From Citrobacter amalonaticus (GTDB lineage Bacteria; Pseudomonadota; Gammaproteobacteria; Enterobacterales; Enterobacteriaceae): a stretch of 64,000 nucleotides of DNA. How positions within the stretch are numbered: the first letter of the stretch is position 1; each line of letters opens with the position of its first letter. The notes below the pieces were generated by a model. It worked only from the letters and a program-made list of their open reading frames with translations, did not search any database and was not told the DNA's origin. The position numbers were made by a program, and so were the translations under genes. The stretch spans positions 2,170,001 to 2,234,000 of the forward strand of contig NZ_AP024585.1 of NCBI RefSeq assembly GCF_018323885.1, read 5' to 3'. Shown here in pieces: positions 27,684 through 37,669 of the stretch.

Positions 27684-29189
27684 TTACGCGGTAGCGGTTT
27701 TAGACGCTTTCTCGCGAGGTTCGTCGTCCTGAGTCATGCGGTTCAGTTTCGGCGCCGTCAGCAACATCAGAACAGCGATCACTGCGGTCGCCACGCCAAT
27801 CTGCAGGAACACGCGACCATACACTTCCAGAGACATCAGCGGGTCTGTTACGTTTTCCGGAACCGCCATCATGCTGGCGACATAACCGCCAATGATGTTG
27901 GCGCCGGCAGTGGTGAGGAACCAGCTACCCATGATGAAGCCCATCAGACGCTGTGGAACCAGCTGTGCCACCATGGCCAGGCCCAGACCGGAAATCATCA
28001 GCTCACCGATACTTTGCAGGCCGTAGCAGATGATCAGCCAGTTAACGGAAACGATGCCCGCATCAGAGGCGAATTTGGCACCCAGCGGCAGGATCAGGAA
28101 CGCGCCTGAACACAGCACCATACCAATGGCAAACTTCGTCGGCATCGGCAGAGTGTCGCCCATCTTGTTATAGATAGCCGCGAGGATAGGACTACCAATG
28201 ATGATCCAGAACGGGTTCAGCGCCTGATACTGTTCAGGTTCGAACGCGATGCCAAGAATGGAGTGCTCAACGTTACGGATAGCGAAGAAGTTCAGCGATG
28301 TCGGCATCTGGCTGTACAGCACGAAGAAGATGATCGCTTCCAGCATCAGAATGAACGCCACGATCATTTTACGACGAGCCGCACCCTGCATAGAGAAGGC
28401 TTCTTTACCGAAGATAATCACGATACCAAGCGCGATCACACCCAGAACCATGCGGGCGATTTGCTGGTTATGCAGCAGCCAGGTGGCGATCGCGATGAGC
28501 GCGATAACACCGACGATGGTCAGCAGCAGGTTGCGGAAGTTAATCGGCTCAAAGTCAGGTTTAGAACCGTAGTTCTTCACCCAACGCTGGCAGAACGCGA
28601 AGTTCACCACGGTGATCAGCATACCGACAACGCTCAACGCGAACGCGGTGCTCCAGCCGTAATGCGCGGCAAGCCACGGCGTTGCCAGCATTGAGAAGAA
28701 TGAACCGATATTGACGGACATGTAGTACATCGTAAATGCACCATCAAGACGCGGGTCATCTTTTGCATAGCAGGTTGAGAGCAGCGAGGACGGGTTAGCT
28801 TTAAACAGACCATTACCCACGGCAATGGCGGCCATCCCCATATAAACGATGCCAGCGTCGTGTCCGGACCATGCCACCAGGGCATAACCAATAGCCAGGA
28901 CTACCGCACCAAGCATAATGACGCGCTTGGTACCCAGAATTTTATCGCCTAACCAGCCACCAATGGCGACCAGACCGTAAACCAGGGCGCTAAAAGACGA
29001 GAAAAGAGTGATTGAATCCGCTTCAGACATACCCAGTTGTTTAACCAGGTAAACGGCCATAATTCCTTGTAAGCCGTAATAACCGAAACGCTCCCAGAGC
29101 TCAATCGAGAAGATGAGATAGAACGCCTTCGGTTGTTTGAAAGCGTTAAGACTGACGCTTTCCGTTGGTTTCTTGTTTGCAGTAGACAC
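27684..29189 (-). CDS. dtpA: Dipeptide/tripeptide proton symporter DtpA (TppB)
   Basis: This 501-residue POT-family transporter has 14 predicted membrane helices. The family signature ExxERFxYYG appears as [10 protein letters not shown] near residue 33, and [10 protein letters not shown] and the second-half FYSQMP-like [12 protein letters not shown] are conserved. It takes up di- and tripeptides with protons. The start is GTG at 29189, preceded by GAGGCTAAA, giving [10 protein letters not shown] as in E. coli (500 aa); the ATG further upstream is not conserved. In E. coli expression is OmpR-dependent and peptide-induced. Confidence 0.95.
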   Translation of the reverse strand: MSTANKKPTESVSLNAFKQPKAFYLIFSIELWERFGYYGLQGIMAVYLVKQLGMSEADSITLFSSFSALVYGLVAIGGWLGDKILGTKRVIMLGAVVLAIGYALVAWSGHDAGIVYMGMAAIAVGNGLFKANPSSLLSTCYAKDDPRLDGAFTMYYMSVNIGSFFSMLATPWLAAHYGWSTAFALSVVGMLITVVNFAFCQRWVKNYGSKPDFEPINFRNLLLTIVGVIALIAIATWLLHNQQIARMVLGVIALGIVIIFGKEAFSMQGAARRKMIVAFILMLEAIIFFVLYSQMPTSLNFFAIRNVEHSILGIAFEPEQYQALNPFWIIIGSPILAAIYNKMGDTLPMPTKFAIGMVLCSGAFLILPLGAKFASDAGIVSVNWLIICYGLQSIGELMISGLGLAMVAQLVPQRLMGFIMGSWFLTTAGANIIGGYVASMMAVPENVTDPLMSLEVYGRVFLQIGVATAVIAVLMLLTAPKLNRMTQDDEPREKASKTATA

Positions 29190-29263
29190 TTTAGCCTCTT
29201 TTTTTACATCCCATATTAACGGGGGTGTTCTGTCACGTGATACCACTGGGTAGCCGTGAAATT

Positions 29264-29292
29264 GTTATAGTGGGAGGGGAAACGGCAAGTAA
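29264..29292 (-). promoter_or_regulatory. Candidate dtpA promoter
   Basis: On the minus strand TTACTT (29292-29287) and TATAAC (29269-29264) are 17 bases apart, predicting a leader of about 70 bases. The match to -35 is modest. Confidence 0.4.
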
Positions 29293-29610
29293 TGTTCACT
29301 ATCTTGCACTTTCAGACAAGTCTTTTGTAATAACCTGTTACATATATCTCATCTGGTGAATTCATCGGGGTAGATAAATGTTATCTAGCGTTAAATTTTT
29401 TTAATTGCGGAATGGCAGTTTTTTACGCTGTCAATTGGTCCTGAAAATCGCTGTATGGCGATATGTTCTGCTATATGCCGTTTAATGTAGTGATAAAGGC
29501 CAGCATCTAAAAAATAGCCAGTGTAATGTTTTGTGTATAAAAACTGACTCCTTGTCATCTGATTGTAGAATTAACCAAATTCAACAAAATAATTTACATA
29601 GGGTTATCAC

Positions 29611-29626
29611 TATGATCGTGATCACA
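29611..29626. promoter_or_regulatory. CRP-like site in the nth-dtpA gap
   Basis: TATGATCGTGATCACA resembles the CRP palindrome TGTGA-N6-TCACA: the minus strand reads TGTGATCACGATCATA, with one good half (TGTGA) and one imperfect half. It is about 420 bases upstream of dtpA, with no obvious nearby target. Confidence 0.45.
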
Positions 29627-29756
29627 GTTGGATAGAAATTTTCGTTATTAAAAAAAGGATTAACCTGAATAGGCACTAATCACCAGGATTATTCATTTGT
29701 CTAAACCTGATGACGTGGAATCATTGACGGAATGAAGAGGAAGAAGTAGAGGATAA

Positions 29757-29791
29757 CAAAAAGTTATGGCGGGGCGGATGGGGTTGCCCCG
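29757..29791 (-). terminator. Terminator of the rsx-nth operon
   Basis: On the minus strand CGGGGC and GCCCCG pair around a 10-base loop just after the nth stop, followed by CCATAACTTTTTG. It ends the seven-gene operon. Confidence 0.75.
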
Positions 29792-29796
29792 ACGAG

Positions 29797-30432
29797 TCAG
29801 ATATCGACCTTCTCTTTGTATTCACAAAGATCTTCGATGATGCAGGAGCCACAGCGCGGCTTGCGGGCAATACAGGTGTAACGACCGTGCAGGATCAGCC
29901 AGTGGTGGCAGTCGACCTTAAACTCTGCGGGCACCACTTTCAGCAATTTCTCTTCCACCTGCTCAACGTTCTTACCGGGCGCAAAGTGGGTACGGTTACA
30001 GACGCGAAAGATATGCGTGTCGACGGCGATGGTGGGCCAGCCGAAGGCGGTATTCAGCACGACGTTTGCCGTCTTGCGACCCACGCCCGGCAGGGCTTCA
30101 AGTGCCGCACGATCCTCAGGCACCTCGCCATGATGTTGCTCAAGCAGGATGCGGCAGGTCTTAATCACGTTTTCGGCTTTGCTGTTAAACAGGCCGATCG
30201 TTTTGATATAGGACTTCACGCCTTCAACGCCGAGTTCCAGCATGGCGGCGGGGGTATTGGCAACCGGGTAGAGTTTCGCCGTGGCCTTGTTCACGCTGAC
30301 ATCAGTCGCCTGGGCCGATAACAGCACGGCGATCAACAGTTCAAAGGGCGAGCTGAAATTCAGTTCGGTCGTCGGATGCGGATTATTCGCGCGTAATCGG
30401 GTTAAAATTTCTAACCGCTTTGCTTTATTCAT
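29797..30432 (-). CDS. nth: Endonuclease III
   Basis: This 211-residue base-excision repair enzyme removes oxidised pyrimidines and cleaves abasic sites. The helix-hairpin-helix [13 protein letters not shown] contains Lys120, the Schiff-base nucleophile; Asp138 follows in VDTHIFRV. The C-terminal [4Fe-4S] ligands Cys187, Cys194, Cys197 and Cys203 are all in place. It is the last gene of the rsx operon, its ATG overlapping the rsxE stop (ATGA). Association with the SoxR-reducing complex keeps oxidative damage repair with redox sensing. Confidence 0.99.
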   Translation of the reverse strand: MNKAKRLEILTRLRANNPHPTTELNFSSPFELLIAVLLSAQATDVSVNKATAKLYPVANTPAAMLELGVEGVKSYIKTIGLFNSKAENVIKTCRILLEQHHGEVPEDRAALEALPGVGRKTANVVLNTAFGWPTIAVDTHIFRVCNRTHFAPGKNVEQVEEKLLKVVPAEFKVDCHHWLILHGRYTCIARKPRCGSCIIEDLCEYKEKVDI

Positions 30433-31127
30433 GAGACATTCCCTGGTTCAGCGGAGGGCAACTCCGTTGCGACAGACGCACTGGCGCGACGTTTTTTCAT
30501 CTTCTCATCAATGAGATATTTCACCGCCAGCATGAGTCCCAGGCCAATAAAGGCGCCGGGGGGCAGCATTGCCAGCAGGAAAGGAGAGTCGGTGTGGAAA
30601 ATTTCCACGCGCAGTACCTTTGCCCAGCTACCGAGCAGCCCATCCGCACCGTCAAACAAGGTTCCGTTGCCGATAATCTCACGCAGAGAGCCCAGCACAA
30701 ACATAGCGCCGGTTGCGCCCATCCCGATGGAAAACCCGTCGAGCGCAGAGAGCGCCGGACCCTTTTTGGCGGCGAAGGCTTCAGCACGTCCCACCACAAT
30801 ACAGTTGGTCACGATCAGCGGGATAAAAATCCCCAGCGACTGGTAGAGGCCAAAGGCATAGGCGTTGATCAGCATCTGTACCACACTGACGACCGACGCG
30901 ATAATCATCACATAAATTGGGATACGAATTTCTGCCGGCGTCCAGCGACGTAATGTCGAGACCGCCAGATTAGTCAGGGTCAATACCAGCGTGGTGGCAA
31001 GACCCAGTCCCAACGCATTGGTCGCCGTAGAGGTTACCGCCAGCAGAGGGCACAGTCCCAACAGTTGTACCAGTGCCGAGTTGTTTTTCCACAATCCCTG
31101 AACGATGACGTCTTTAATTTCGCTCAT
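30429..31127 (-). CDS. rsxE: Electron transport complex subunit RsxE
   Basis: This 232-residue, six-helix membrane protein is of the NqrD/RnfE family, the RnfE homologue. It pairs with RsxA to form the inner-membrane core of the Rsx complex, which drives reduction of SoxR's [2Fe-2S] cluster. Motif [17 protein letters not shown] near residue 25 is typical, with a conserved Cys at the membrane cluster site. It starts 3 bases after the rsxG stop and overlaps nth. Confidence 0.95.
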   Translation of the reverse strand: MSEIKDVIVQGLWKNNSALVQLLGLCPLLAVTSTATNALGLGLATTLVLTLTNLAVSTLRRWTPAEIRIPIYVMIIASVVSVVQMLINAYAFGLYQSLGIFIPLIVTNCIVVGRAEAFAAKKGPALSALDGFSIGMGATGAMFVLGSLREIIGNGTLFDGADGLLGSWAKVLRVEIFHTDSPFLLAMLPPGAFIGLGLMLAVKYLIDEKMKKRRASASVATELPSAEPGNVS

Positions 31128-31130
31128 GAT

Positions 31131-31751
31131 TTATTCTCCGCAGGCCGGAAGTTGAGGAAGTTGTGCCGGCAGCGTCCGGGCATACAGTCCGGCACGCTTG
31201 ACGGCATTGACCACCGCACGTGGCGTAATCGTCGCCCCGGTAAACTGGTCAAAATCCCCGCCGTCTTTTTTCACGGCCCAGTGGCTGTCGTTATCACTCT
31301 GGATTTTTTTTCCGCTGAAACCGGTGATCCAGTCAGACAGACGCCGTTCTATTTTATCGCCCAGACCCGGCGTTTCATGGTGTTCCGTCACGCGAGTGCC
31401 TAAAATCGTACCGCTGAAATCGGCGCCGACCAACAACTGGATGGCACCGGAATAACCATCCGGTGCCGTCGCCTCAAGTACCGCCGCCACGGGAGTCCCG
31501 TCCTGCTCAGCGATATAAACGCGATGCTCGCCTTTGCCCAGCTCAGGGGCGCTGACCACGACGCAGCGATCCTGCAAACGGTTATTATAGCGATCGGCAG
31601 GCAAGACCTGATCAAACAGCGCCTTTTGCTGAATGGCTGCCTGTTCATCAATGGTGGTTTTGGTCAACTGGTTGATGGCGGCGGTGAGTCCGGTCGAGCC
31701 AGCGGCAAACAGCGCCAGGGTGATGCCATGTTTACGAATCGTTTTCAGCAT
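31131..31751 (-). CDS. rsxG: Electron transport complex subunit RsxG
   Basis: This 206-residue protein is anchored by one N-terminal helix with a periplasmic FMN-binding domain. The flavinylation motif is TGAT at 171-174, so FMN is expected to be attached to Thr174 through a phosphoester bond, as in RnfG/RsxG. It relays electrons within the Rsx complex. It is separated from rsxD and rsxE by only three bases each, indicating tight translational linkage. Confidence 0.95.
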   Translation of the reverse strand: MLKTIRKHGITLALFAAGSTGLTAAINQLTKTTIDEQAAIQQKALFDQVLPADRYNNRLQDRCVVVSAPELGKGEHRVYIAEQDGTPVAAVLEATAPDGYSGAIQLLVGADFSGTILGTRVTEHHETPGLGDKIERRLSDWITGFSGKKIQSDNDSHWAVKKDGGDFDQFTGATITPRAVVNAVKRAGLYARTLPAQLPQLPACGE

Positions 31752-31754
31752 GGA

Positions 31755-32813
31755 TTATCCTTTGCGGTGTCCGTACACGCGCGGGCGCGTGTAGTAGTCA
31801 ATCAGCGGCACCGTAATATTGGCTAACAGTACGGCAAAGGCCACGCCATCCGGATAGCCGCCGAAGCTACGGATTAACCACACCAGCAGGCCCGCCAGTG
31901 CGCCAAACACCAGACGACCGCGATTGGTCGTCGAGGCCGTCACCGGGTCCGTCAGAATGAAGAATGCGCCAAGCATCGTTGCCCCACTGAGCAGATGAAT
32001 TTGCGGGGAAGCCAGCGACTCGGGGGCAAACAGCCAGCCCAGCGTCGCACAGACGCCCAATGAGAGCAGGAAGCTTACCGGAATATGCCAGCGAATAGCT
32101 TTTTGCTGTAGCAGAAAAACACCGCCAGCCAGCCAGGCCAGGTTGACCCACTGCCAGCCCGCACCGGCAAACATACCGTTGTAAATGGGGTACTGCATGA
32201 TCTGCTCAACAGAATGACCTGCATGCAGAGAGGTTTTGAACGTATCCAGCGGCGTGGCCTGGCTTACCCCGTCAATCCCCATACGCAACGTATTCATATC
32301 ACCGCCGCTGGCGGTATGCCCGGTAAAGATGACCTGCAGCGCATCGACCAGTCCCGGCGCGCTGGCGGCAATATCCTGCGGGGGCAACCAACTGGTCATC
32401 TGCACCGGGAAGGAGATTAGCAGCACCACATAACCAATCATCGCCGGGTTGAACGGGTTTTGTCCCAGACCACCATACAATTGCTTGGCAATGATCACCG
32501 CGAATACCGTACCGAGGATCACCATCCACCAGGGGGCGAGGGGAGGAATACTGACGGCCAGCAGCAGACCGGTCAGCAGCGCGGAGTTATCTTTTAAAAT
32601 CGCCACTACCGGCTGTTTACGCAATCTGAGTACGGCGGCCTCCGCCAGCAGCGCACTGGCGCAGGCGAGTACGATCTGGAACAGCGTCCCCCAGCCGAAA
32701 AACCACCATTGCACGGCGATGCCTGGCACCGCAGCCAGTAAGACCAGCAGCATAATGCGCGAGGTTTGACGCTGATTATGCGTGTAGGGAGAACTTGCGA
32801 TTCTGAATACCAT
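31755..32813 (-). CDS. rsxD: Electron transport complex subunit RsxD
   Basis: This 352-residue integral membrane subunit of the NqrB/RnfD family has about nine to ten helices. The covalent FMN site is Thr187 in SQATPLD, matching the E. coli residue. It transfers electrons across the membrane within the Rsx complex. Its stop is three bases from the rsxG start, and its ATG abuts the rsxC stop. Confidence 0.96.
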   Translation of the reverse strand: MVFRIASSPYTHNQRQTSRIMLLVLLAAVPGIAVQWWFFGWGTLFQIVLACASALLAEAAVLRLRKQPVVAILKDNSALLTGLLLAVSIPPLAPWWMVILGTVFAVIIAKQLYGGLGQNPFNPAMIGYVVLLISFPVQMTSWLPPQDIAASAPGLVDALQVIFTGHTASGGDMNTLRMGIDGVSQATPLDTFKTSLHAGHSVEQIMQYPIYNGMFAGAGWQWVNLAWLAGGVFLLQQKAIRWHIPVSFLLSLGVCATLGWLFAPESLASPQIHLLSGATMLGAFFILTDPVTASTTNRGRLVFGALAGLLVWLIRSFGGYPDGVAFAVLLANITVPLIDYYTRPRVYGHRKG

Positions 32814-35057
32814 TTATTCCTCGTTAACAACCTGCTGCTGAGCGTCTTTTTTAGCTTTTGCGTGCGCTATTGCAGCGGCGATGGCCGCCTTGCGTGGGTC
32901 GACCGGTTCCAGGGAAGGGGCAACTGGTTCGTCGCTGGCCAACTGCGCCTGTTTGCGTGCCTTCGCACGGGCAATAGCGGCCTCGACGGCGGCTTTGCGC
33001 GGATCCACCGGTTCAGCCGGTGCGGCAGGTTCGTCGCTGGCCAACTGCGCCTGTTTGCGTGCCTTCGCACGGGCAATAGCGGCCTCGACGGCGGCTTTGC
33101 GCGGATCCACCGGTTCAGCCGGTGCGGCAGGTTCGTCGCTGGCCTGCTGTTCCTGTTTACGCGCCTTCGCACGGGCAATTGCGGCCTCGACGGCGGCTTT
33201 GCGCGGATCCACCGGTTCAGCCGGTGCGGCAGGTTCGCTGCTGGCCTGCTGAGCCTGTTTGCGCGCCTTCGCACGGGCGATAGCGGCCTCAACGGCGGCT
33301 TTGCGCGGATCCACCGGTTCAGCCGGTGCAGCAAGTTCGCCGCTGGTCTGCTGTTCCTGCTTGCGCGCCTTCGCACGGGCGATAGCGGCCTCGACGGCGG
33401 CTTTGCGCGGATCGGCATCCACTGCGGTGACGTTCCCGGCCTGTTTTGCTCGTGCCAGCGCTTTGCGCGCTTCGCGAGCGGCTATCACCGCACTATTGTC
33501 CGGTTTTTCACCGGCTTTGATCATCACCGGTTGAGTCGCTTGCGCCTGTTTCTCTTTGACGCGAGCCAGGGCGGCGGCAATGGCATCCTGATCTTTTGCC
33601 GCAGGCTGCACGGCGGCTTTCTTGTGACGTTCCAGACGCGCCGCTTTCTCTCGCTCCAGGCGAGCCTGACGCGCTTCAAAGCGCGCTTTAGCCTCTGCCG
33701 CGCGTTTCTCTTCCTGGCTTATTGCGTAAAGCTCGGCTTTCTCCTGACGGAAATATTGCACCAACGGAATATTGCTCGGGCAAACCCAGGCACAGGCACC
33801 GCATTCAATGCAGTCGGCAATGTTATGCGCCGTGGCTTTGTCATGCTGTTGCCCTTTACTGAACCAGTAAAGCTGCTGGGGCAGAAGATCTGCCGGGCAG
33901 GCGTCGGCGCAGGCGCTACAGCGAATGCAGCCTTTCTCTTCCTGTGGTTCACCCATCTCTGTCGCTGACGGCGCCAGCAAACAGTTGGTGATCTTTACGA
34001 CCGGCACATCGAGCCACGGTAGGGTGAAGCCCATCAGCGGGCCGCCCATAATCACCATCTGATCGGCAGAAGGGCAGAAACCGGCATCATTTAACAGATG
34101 TTTCACTGGTGTACCCAGCCTCGCCCAGACGTTGCCTGGACGACTGACCGCTTCACCGGTGAGGGTCACAACCCGTTCAGTAATCGGTTCTCCATCGACG
34201 ATCGCGCGTTTTACCGCATACGCCGTACCGACGTTTTGCATCAGTACGCCGATGTCGGAAGAACGACCGCCGTGCGGAACCTGCTTCCCGGTCAGGATTT
34301 GGGTCAGCTGTTTTGCGCCGCCCGACGGATATTTCGTCGGGATGACACGCAGTGAGATATCCCGCGCGTCGGCCAGCACCGCACGAAGCATTGAGATGGC
34401 CTGCGGTTTGTTATCTTCGATACCGATGAGGACTTCACGAGGTTGCAGAATATGCGCCAGGATACGGATACCCTCGACAACCTGCGCCGCACAATCCTGC
34501 ATCAGCCGATCGTCGGCAGTGATATAGGGTTCACATTCCGCCGCGTTGATGATCAGCGTTTCAATTTTGTCGCCGCCACCCTTTAATTTATAGCCGGTTG
34601 GAAAGCCGGCACCGCCCAGTCCAGCGACGCCGAACTGGTGAATACGTTCGATTAGGGCTTCGCGGCTCTGCGAACGGTAATCCTGCCAACCTTCGCGTTC
34701 AATCCAGCGGTCTTCGCCGTCGGCGTCGATGATCACGCTAAGTTCAGCTAATGCCGAAGGATGCGCCGTTGAGTGGGGCGCAATGGCGACCACCGTCCCG
34801 GAAGTGGGCGCATGAACCGGGAGCATTCTTCCCCATCCACGGGTCAGCGCTTGTCCGCGCAATACGTGTTGCCCTTCGGCGACGCACAGTTCACCTTCGG
34901 CACCGATATGTTGTTTGAGCGGCATAACAAAGCGCTGCGCGAGGGGAACCTGACGCAGCGGCGTGCCGTTTGACTGGGTTTTCATTTCCGGCGGATGGAT
35001 ACCGCCGTTGAAATCCCAGATCTTATCTTTTCTGAAAGCAGAGAATAACTTAAGCAT
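32814..35057 (-). CDS. rsxC: Electron transport complex subunit RsxC
   Basis: This 747-residue soluble subunit (E. coli 740) accepts electrons from NADH for the Rsx complex. The N-terminal part has an NADH/FMN-binding fold ([11 protein letters not shown]). Two [4Fe-4S] motifs follow near residues 375-430: [12 protein letters not shown] and [12 protein letters not shown]. The C-terminal 300 residues are Lys/Ala/Arg-rich and end in six tandem copies of a 34-residue unit beginning [20 protein letters not shown]. The tail is thought to be flexible and its length varies between strains. Its start overlaps the rsxB stop by 8 bases. Confidence 0.96.
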   Translation of the reverse strand: MLKLFSAFRKDKIWDFNGGIHPPEMKTQSNGTPLRQVPLAQRFVMPLKQHIGAEGELCVAEGQHVLRGQALTRGWGRMLPVHAPTSGTVVAIAPHSTAHPSALAELSVIIDADGEDRWIEREGWQDYRSQSREALIERIHQFGVAGLGGAGFPTGYKLKGGGDKIETLIINAAECEPYITADDRLMQDCAAQVVEGIRILAHILQPREVLIGIEDNKPQAISMLRAVLADARDISLRVIPTKYPSGGAKQLTQILTGKQVPHGGRSSDIGVLMQNVGTAYAVKRAIVDGEPITERVVTLTGEAVSRPGNVWARLGTPVKHLLNDAGFCPSADQMVIMGGPLMGFTLPWLDVPVVKITNCLLAPSATEMGEPQEEKGCIRCSACADACPADLLPQQLYWFSKGQQHDKATAHNIADCIECGACAWVCPSNIPLVQYFRQEKAELYAISQEEKRAAEAKARFEARQARLEREKAARLERHKKAAVQPAAKDQDAIAAALARVKEKQAQATQPVMIKAGEKPDNSAVIAAREARKALARAKQAGNVTAVDADPRKAAVEAAIARAKARKQEQQTSGELAAPAEPVDPRKAAVEAAIARAKARKQAQQASSEPAAPAEPVDPRKAAVEAAIARAKARKQEQQASDEPAAPAEPVDPRKAAVEAAIARAKARKQAQLASDEPAAPAEPVDPRKAAVEAAIARAKARKQAQLASDEPVAPSLEPVDPRKAAIAAAIAHAKAKKDAQQQVVNEE
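32817..33419. repeat. Tandem 102-bp repeats encoding the RsxC tail
   Basis: About six tandem copies of a 102-bp unit (34 codons) lie at the 3' end of rsxC. Central copies are nearly identical at DNA level, including the shared TTCGCACGGGCAATAGCGGC. The outermost copies are diverged. This encodes [20 protein letters not shown] plus an acidic/proline-rich linker. Such units are prone to copy-number change by recombination. Confidence 0.92.
32912..32919 (+). other. KOPS octamer (FtsK loading), pointing right
   Basis: GGGAAGGG fits the KOPS consensus GGGNAGGG on the plus strand, inside the rsxC tail repeats. FtsK translocates in the direction the motif reads, towards dif. Confidence 0.5.
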
Positions 35058-35628
35058 GTTGTTCCACGGGGATATTACGCACGGGGATCGTGTTTAAATC
35101 CCACTTCCAGCTGTCAGGTGTTTCGGCGACCGGACGCAGTTCAATGCAGTGAGTCGGGCAGGGATCCACGCACAGATTGCAGCCCGTGCACAAATCACTC
35201 ATCACCGTGTGCATGGCACGCGTTGCGCCAATAATGGCGTCCACCGGGCAGGCCTGAATACACTTGGTGCAGCCGATACAGTTGGCTTCATCAATCATCG
35301 CCAGCATGCGGACCGGCGCCACATCCTGTTCATCGCCATCAATCGGCTGGGGATCCACGTTCAGCAGTTCAGCGATTTTTAACATCACCGCTTCGCCGCC
35401 AGGCGCACAGCGGTTAATTTTTTCACCCTGACTGCCAATCGCTTCCGCATAGGGGCGACAGCCGGGATAGCCGCATTGCCCACACTGGCTCTGCGGCAGA
35501 ATCTCATCGATTTTTTCCACGACAGGATCATCCTCCACCGCGTAACGACGGGAGGCGTAACCCAGGATAGCGCCGAACACCAGGCCCAGCAGGCTCACGG
35601 CGGCAACGGCAATCCAGATAGCATTCAT
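35050..35628 (-). CDS. rsxB: Electron transport complex subunit RsxB (ferredoxin-like)
   Basis: This 192-residue subunit has an N-terminal membrane helix, a four-cysteine domain ([16 protein letters not shown]) and two ferredoxin-type [4Fe-4S] motifs, [12 protein letters not shown] and [12 protein letters not shown]. It carries electrons between RsxC and the membrane subunits. Its ATG shares one base with the rsxA stop (TAATG), and it overlaps rsxC by 8 bases, so the three genes are translationally coupled. Confidence 0.97.
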   Translation of the reverse strand: MNAIWIAVAAVSLLGLVFGAILGYASRRYAVEDDPVVEKIDEILPQSQCGQCGYPGCRPYAEAIGSQGEKINRCAPGGEAVMLKIAELLNVDPQPIDGDEQDVAPVRMLAMIDEANCIGCTKCIQACPVDAIIGATRAMHTVMSDLCTGCNLCVDPCPTHCIELRPVAETPDSWKWDLNTIPVRNIPVEQHA

Positions 35629-36209
35629 TACAACTTCACCAAACCACTAAAGCCCATAAAGGCCAGAGACATTAACCCGGCGGTAATCAGCGCAATGGCG
35701 TTACCGCGAAACGGTGCCGGTACATCTGCAACGGCGAGACGCTCGCGAATCGCCGCAAACAGCACCATCACCAGCGAGAAGCCGACGGCGGCGGAAAAAC
35801 CGTACAGCGCCGACTGTAAAAAGTTATGGCCGAGATTGATATTCAGCAGCGCGACACCGAGAACCGCGCAGTTGGTGGTGATCAGCGGTAAGAAAATCCC
35901 CAGCAGGCGATAGAGCGCCGGGCTGGTTTTGCGCACCACCATTTCAGTAAATTGCACCACGACCGCGATAACCAGAATAAAGGCCAGCGTGCGCAGATAA
36001 ATGAGATTGAGCGGGATCAGGATCCAGGTGTCAATCAGCCAGGCGCAGATTGAGGCCAGCGTCATCACAAACGTGGTCGCAAGCCCCATCCCCATCGCGG
36101 TTTCCAGCTTTTTGGAAACGCCCATAAAAGGACAAAGCCCCAGAAACTTAACCAGTACAAAGTTATTGACCAGTACAGTTCCGACAAACAGCAGCAGGTA
36201 ATCAGTCAT
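35628..36209 (-). CDS. rsxA: Electron transport complex subunit RsxA
   Basis: This 193-residue, six-helix membrane protein of the NqrE/RnfA family is nearly identical to E. coli RsxA. It is the first gene of rsxABCDGE-nth. Together with RsxE it forms a symmetric membrane core that binds a [2Fe-2S] cluster (conserved Cys in [10 protein letters not shown]). The start [10 protein letters not shown] is conserved; the upstream in-frame part is not coding. The complex keeps SoxR reduced and inactive in the absence of redox-cycling stress. Confidence 0.97.
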   Translation of the reverse strand: MTDYLLLFVGTVLVNNFVLVKFLGLCPFMGVSKKLETAMGMGLATTFVMTLASICAWLIDTWILIPLNLIYLRTLAFILVIAVVVQFTEMVVRKTSPALYRLLGIFLPLITTNCAVLGVALLNINLGHNFLQSALYGFSAAVGFSLVMVLFAAIRERLAVADVPAPFRGNAIALITAGLMSLAFMGFSGLVKL

Positions 36210-36285
36210 TTTTCGGCCTGAAATAAAAAAGCCGCCTATTATCTGACAATCTACAGCAGGCGACAACAGGTTAACTGTAAGGTTA

Positions 36286-36726
36286 TTACGGGTTCACAAA
36301 GGTCGTTTTCACACGCGAGGAACGCTTGAAATAGGGCACTAACAGTGCTGCCGCCAGCAACGGGAAGAGTAACTGACGCACAGCTAAGGCGTCGGGCACC
36401 GGTGAAAAGGCAAAAGCCTTGACCGCCAGTAAGACGGAGACCAGCAGCCAGATAATATAGTGCTTCGGCACACTGCGTCTGCGCTTAAAGAACGCAATCG
36501 TCAACCACAGGGTGTAATACCACATGGCAATCGCGGTAAGAAAAGAGACGCCCCACAACAGCAGGTTGCCGGTACTTTGCTCCGCCAGCATCGCTAACGT
36601 TTTGGGCGAGGCGAGCGCCGTAGCATACAGGAACAAGGCCAGCGACGCACTCAGCAAGGCGACTAAAAGCCAGGCCAGCGGGCCCAGTAACCAACCGCCA
36701 ATGCGCTGTGCCGGTGTTGTGGTCAT
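36286..36726 (-). CDS. ydgK: DUF2569 inner-membrane protein YdgK
   Basis: This 146-residue protein with four predicted membrane helices closely matches E. coli YdgK from [26 protein letters not shown] to the last residues [11 protein letters not shown]. The function is unknown. It lies 76 bases upstream of rsxA on the same strand and may be co-transcribed. The gap has an interrupted CGCCT/AGGCG stem followed by six T residues, only a weak terminator candidate. Confidence 0.9.
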   Translation of the reverse strand: MTTTPAQRIGGWLLGPLAWLLVALLSASLALFLYATALASPKTLAMLAEQSTGNLLLWGVSFLTAIAMWYYTLWLTIAFFKRRRSVPKHYIIWLLVSVLLAVKAFAFSPVPDALAVRQLLFPLLAAALLVPYFKRSSRVKTTFVNP

Positions 36727-36804
36727 AAAATCTCCGGAATTGCCAGACGTACCGTTCTTTTTGGGGCAATTATTATAAAGCTTTTACCGGCAAGCGCTAC
36801 TTTC

Positions 36805-37020
36805 TTATTGCACGTAGTGCCAGACGGATTTCGGTACCTGACCAACATCAAAAAGGCGACCGCCGGAGACCAGTTCTGCGCGGCGATGATCGGCCGCGCG
36901 ATACATATTGATAATGTCATGATCGTCGGTCAGGGTGTAGTGCAGGTGGTCAAACAGCTTTTCCAGGCTTTCGAGCGAGCTAATTTTGCGAAATTTTAAT
37001 AAATAATCCTGAACAGTCAT
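36805..37020 (-). CDS. cnu: Hha/YmoA-family nucleoid modulator Cnu (YdgT)
   Basis: This 71-residue all-helical protein of the Hha family matches E. coli Cnu (YdgT) in length and sequence ([24 protein letters not shown]). It forms complexes with H-NS and StpA and helps silence horizontally acquired and virulence genes; E. coli Cnu was also identified by binding to a sequence in oriC. It is monocistronic here, between ydgK and blr. Confidence 0.96.
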   Translation of the reverse strand: MTVQDYLLKFRKISSLESLEKLFDHLHYTLTDDHDIINMYRAADHRRAELVSGGRLFDVGQVPKSVWHYVQ

Positions 37021-37303
37021 AAACAGGGATCCCTATATATAAAAATAAAGCCACGAGTGGTGAAGGTAAAATAAACCTGTCCCGGTGAAAGGAACCGGCA
37101 GGTAAAGGCCGAAAAAGTATTTTCTTAAATGGTGTTTGCAGTGCCAGACGACACCAGAGCGAAGGGTAACGCGCTTCGCCATCACTGGCAATAAGCGCCG
37201 GCATGGGAGGCCGCACAATTCGCTTTTTCAGATAATTTTTCGGCTTTTTCTGCAAATAATTCGGGAAAACCGACTTTCCAGGCGACATACGCCGCCTGGT
37301 GCG
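37021..37303. other. cnu-blr intergenic region
   Basis: This 283-base gap upstream of cnu should hold the cnu promoter. I see no conserved small gene in it. Several AT-rich runs may be H-NS-type sites. Confidence 0.4.
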
Positions 37304-37441
37304 CTATTTCTGCTGAACAGCGGCAGTCGGTTCGGGAGGCTGATAATTATCGATATGATTGGCAACGCCAAGGAGGACCACGGACACCGCAAGAACCACC
37401 CAACCTGTTAATTCAATAAGACGATTGATGACTGACGACAT
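37304..37441 (-). CDS. blr: Small membrane protein Blr (divisome-associated)
   Basis: A frame too short for usual prediction encodes 45 residues from ATG at 37441 (MSSVINRLIELTGWVVL...) ending PTAAVQQK. From NRLIELTGW onward it is nearly identical to E. coli Blr (41 aa), including the tail HIDNYQPPE. One membrane helix spans about 11-29. E. coli Blr affects beta-lactam susceptibility and interacts with divisome proteins. E. coli Met1 corresponds to an Ile codon here, so translation must begin upstream; ATG 37441 is the nearest clear start, with AAGGA 13 bases before it. Its position between cnu and ydgJ is conserved. Confidence 0.9.
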   Translation of the reverse strand: MSSVINRLIELTGWVVLAVSVVLLGVANHIDNYQPPEPTAAVQQK

Positions 37442-37669
37442 TTGCTTGATTTATCCTTAAATACCGGCAGCAGATGTTACTTAGCAATAATTATCCCGGC
37501 AAGTGTTTCGGGAACGATTTCAGCGACTTTATACCGACAAACTGCCCGAAAGTGACATTTATTTGACTTAAGTTAAATAACGACCTTTATAGCCTCAGGG
37601 TTATTAAACTATTGTGAGTGGTTCATGGATAGTGTGAAATAGTCACAGACTGAAACGAGAGGCATATAT

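Larger units (their letters stand above)
29190..29756. other. Long AT-rich nth-dtpA intergenic region
   Basis: The gap between divergently oriented ends is AT-rich and holds the dtpA promoter nearby. The right half contains a CRP-like site at 29611-29626. I found no convincing small gene: ATG-started frames here are short and have no recognisable product. Confidence 0.5.

Noticed and set aside
32817..33419. Possible CRISPR array
   Set aside because: The repeats are directly adjacent, 102 bp long, in frame and coding, with no unique spacers.
32766..33968. 400-codon open frame on the plus strand opposite rsxC
   Set aside because: It is a by-product of the repeated alanine/arginine-rich codons of the rsxC tail. 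The strand that encodes the iron-sulfur motifs and fits the operon is the minus strand.
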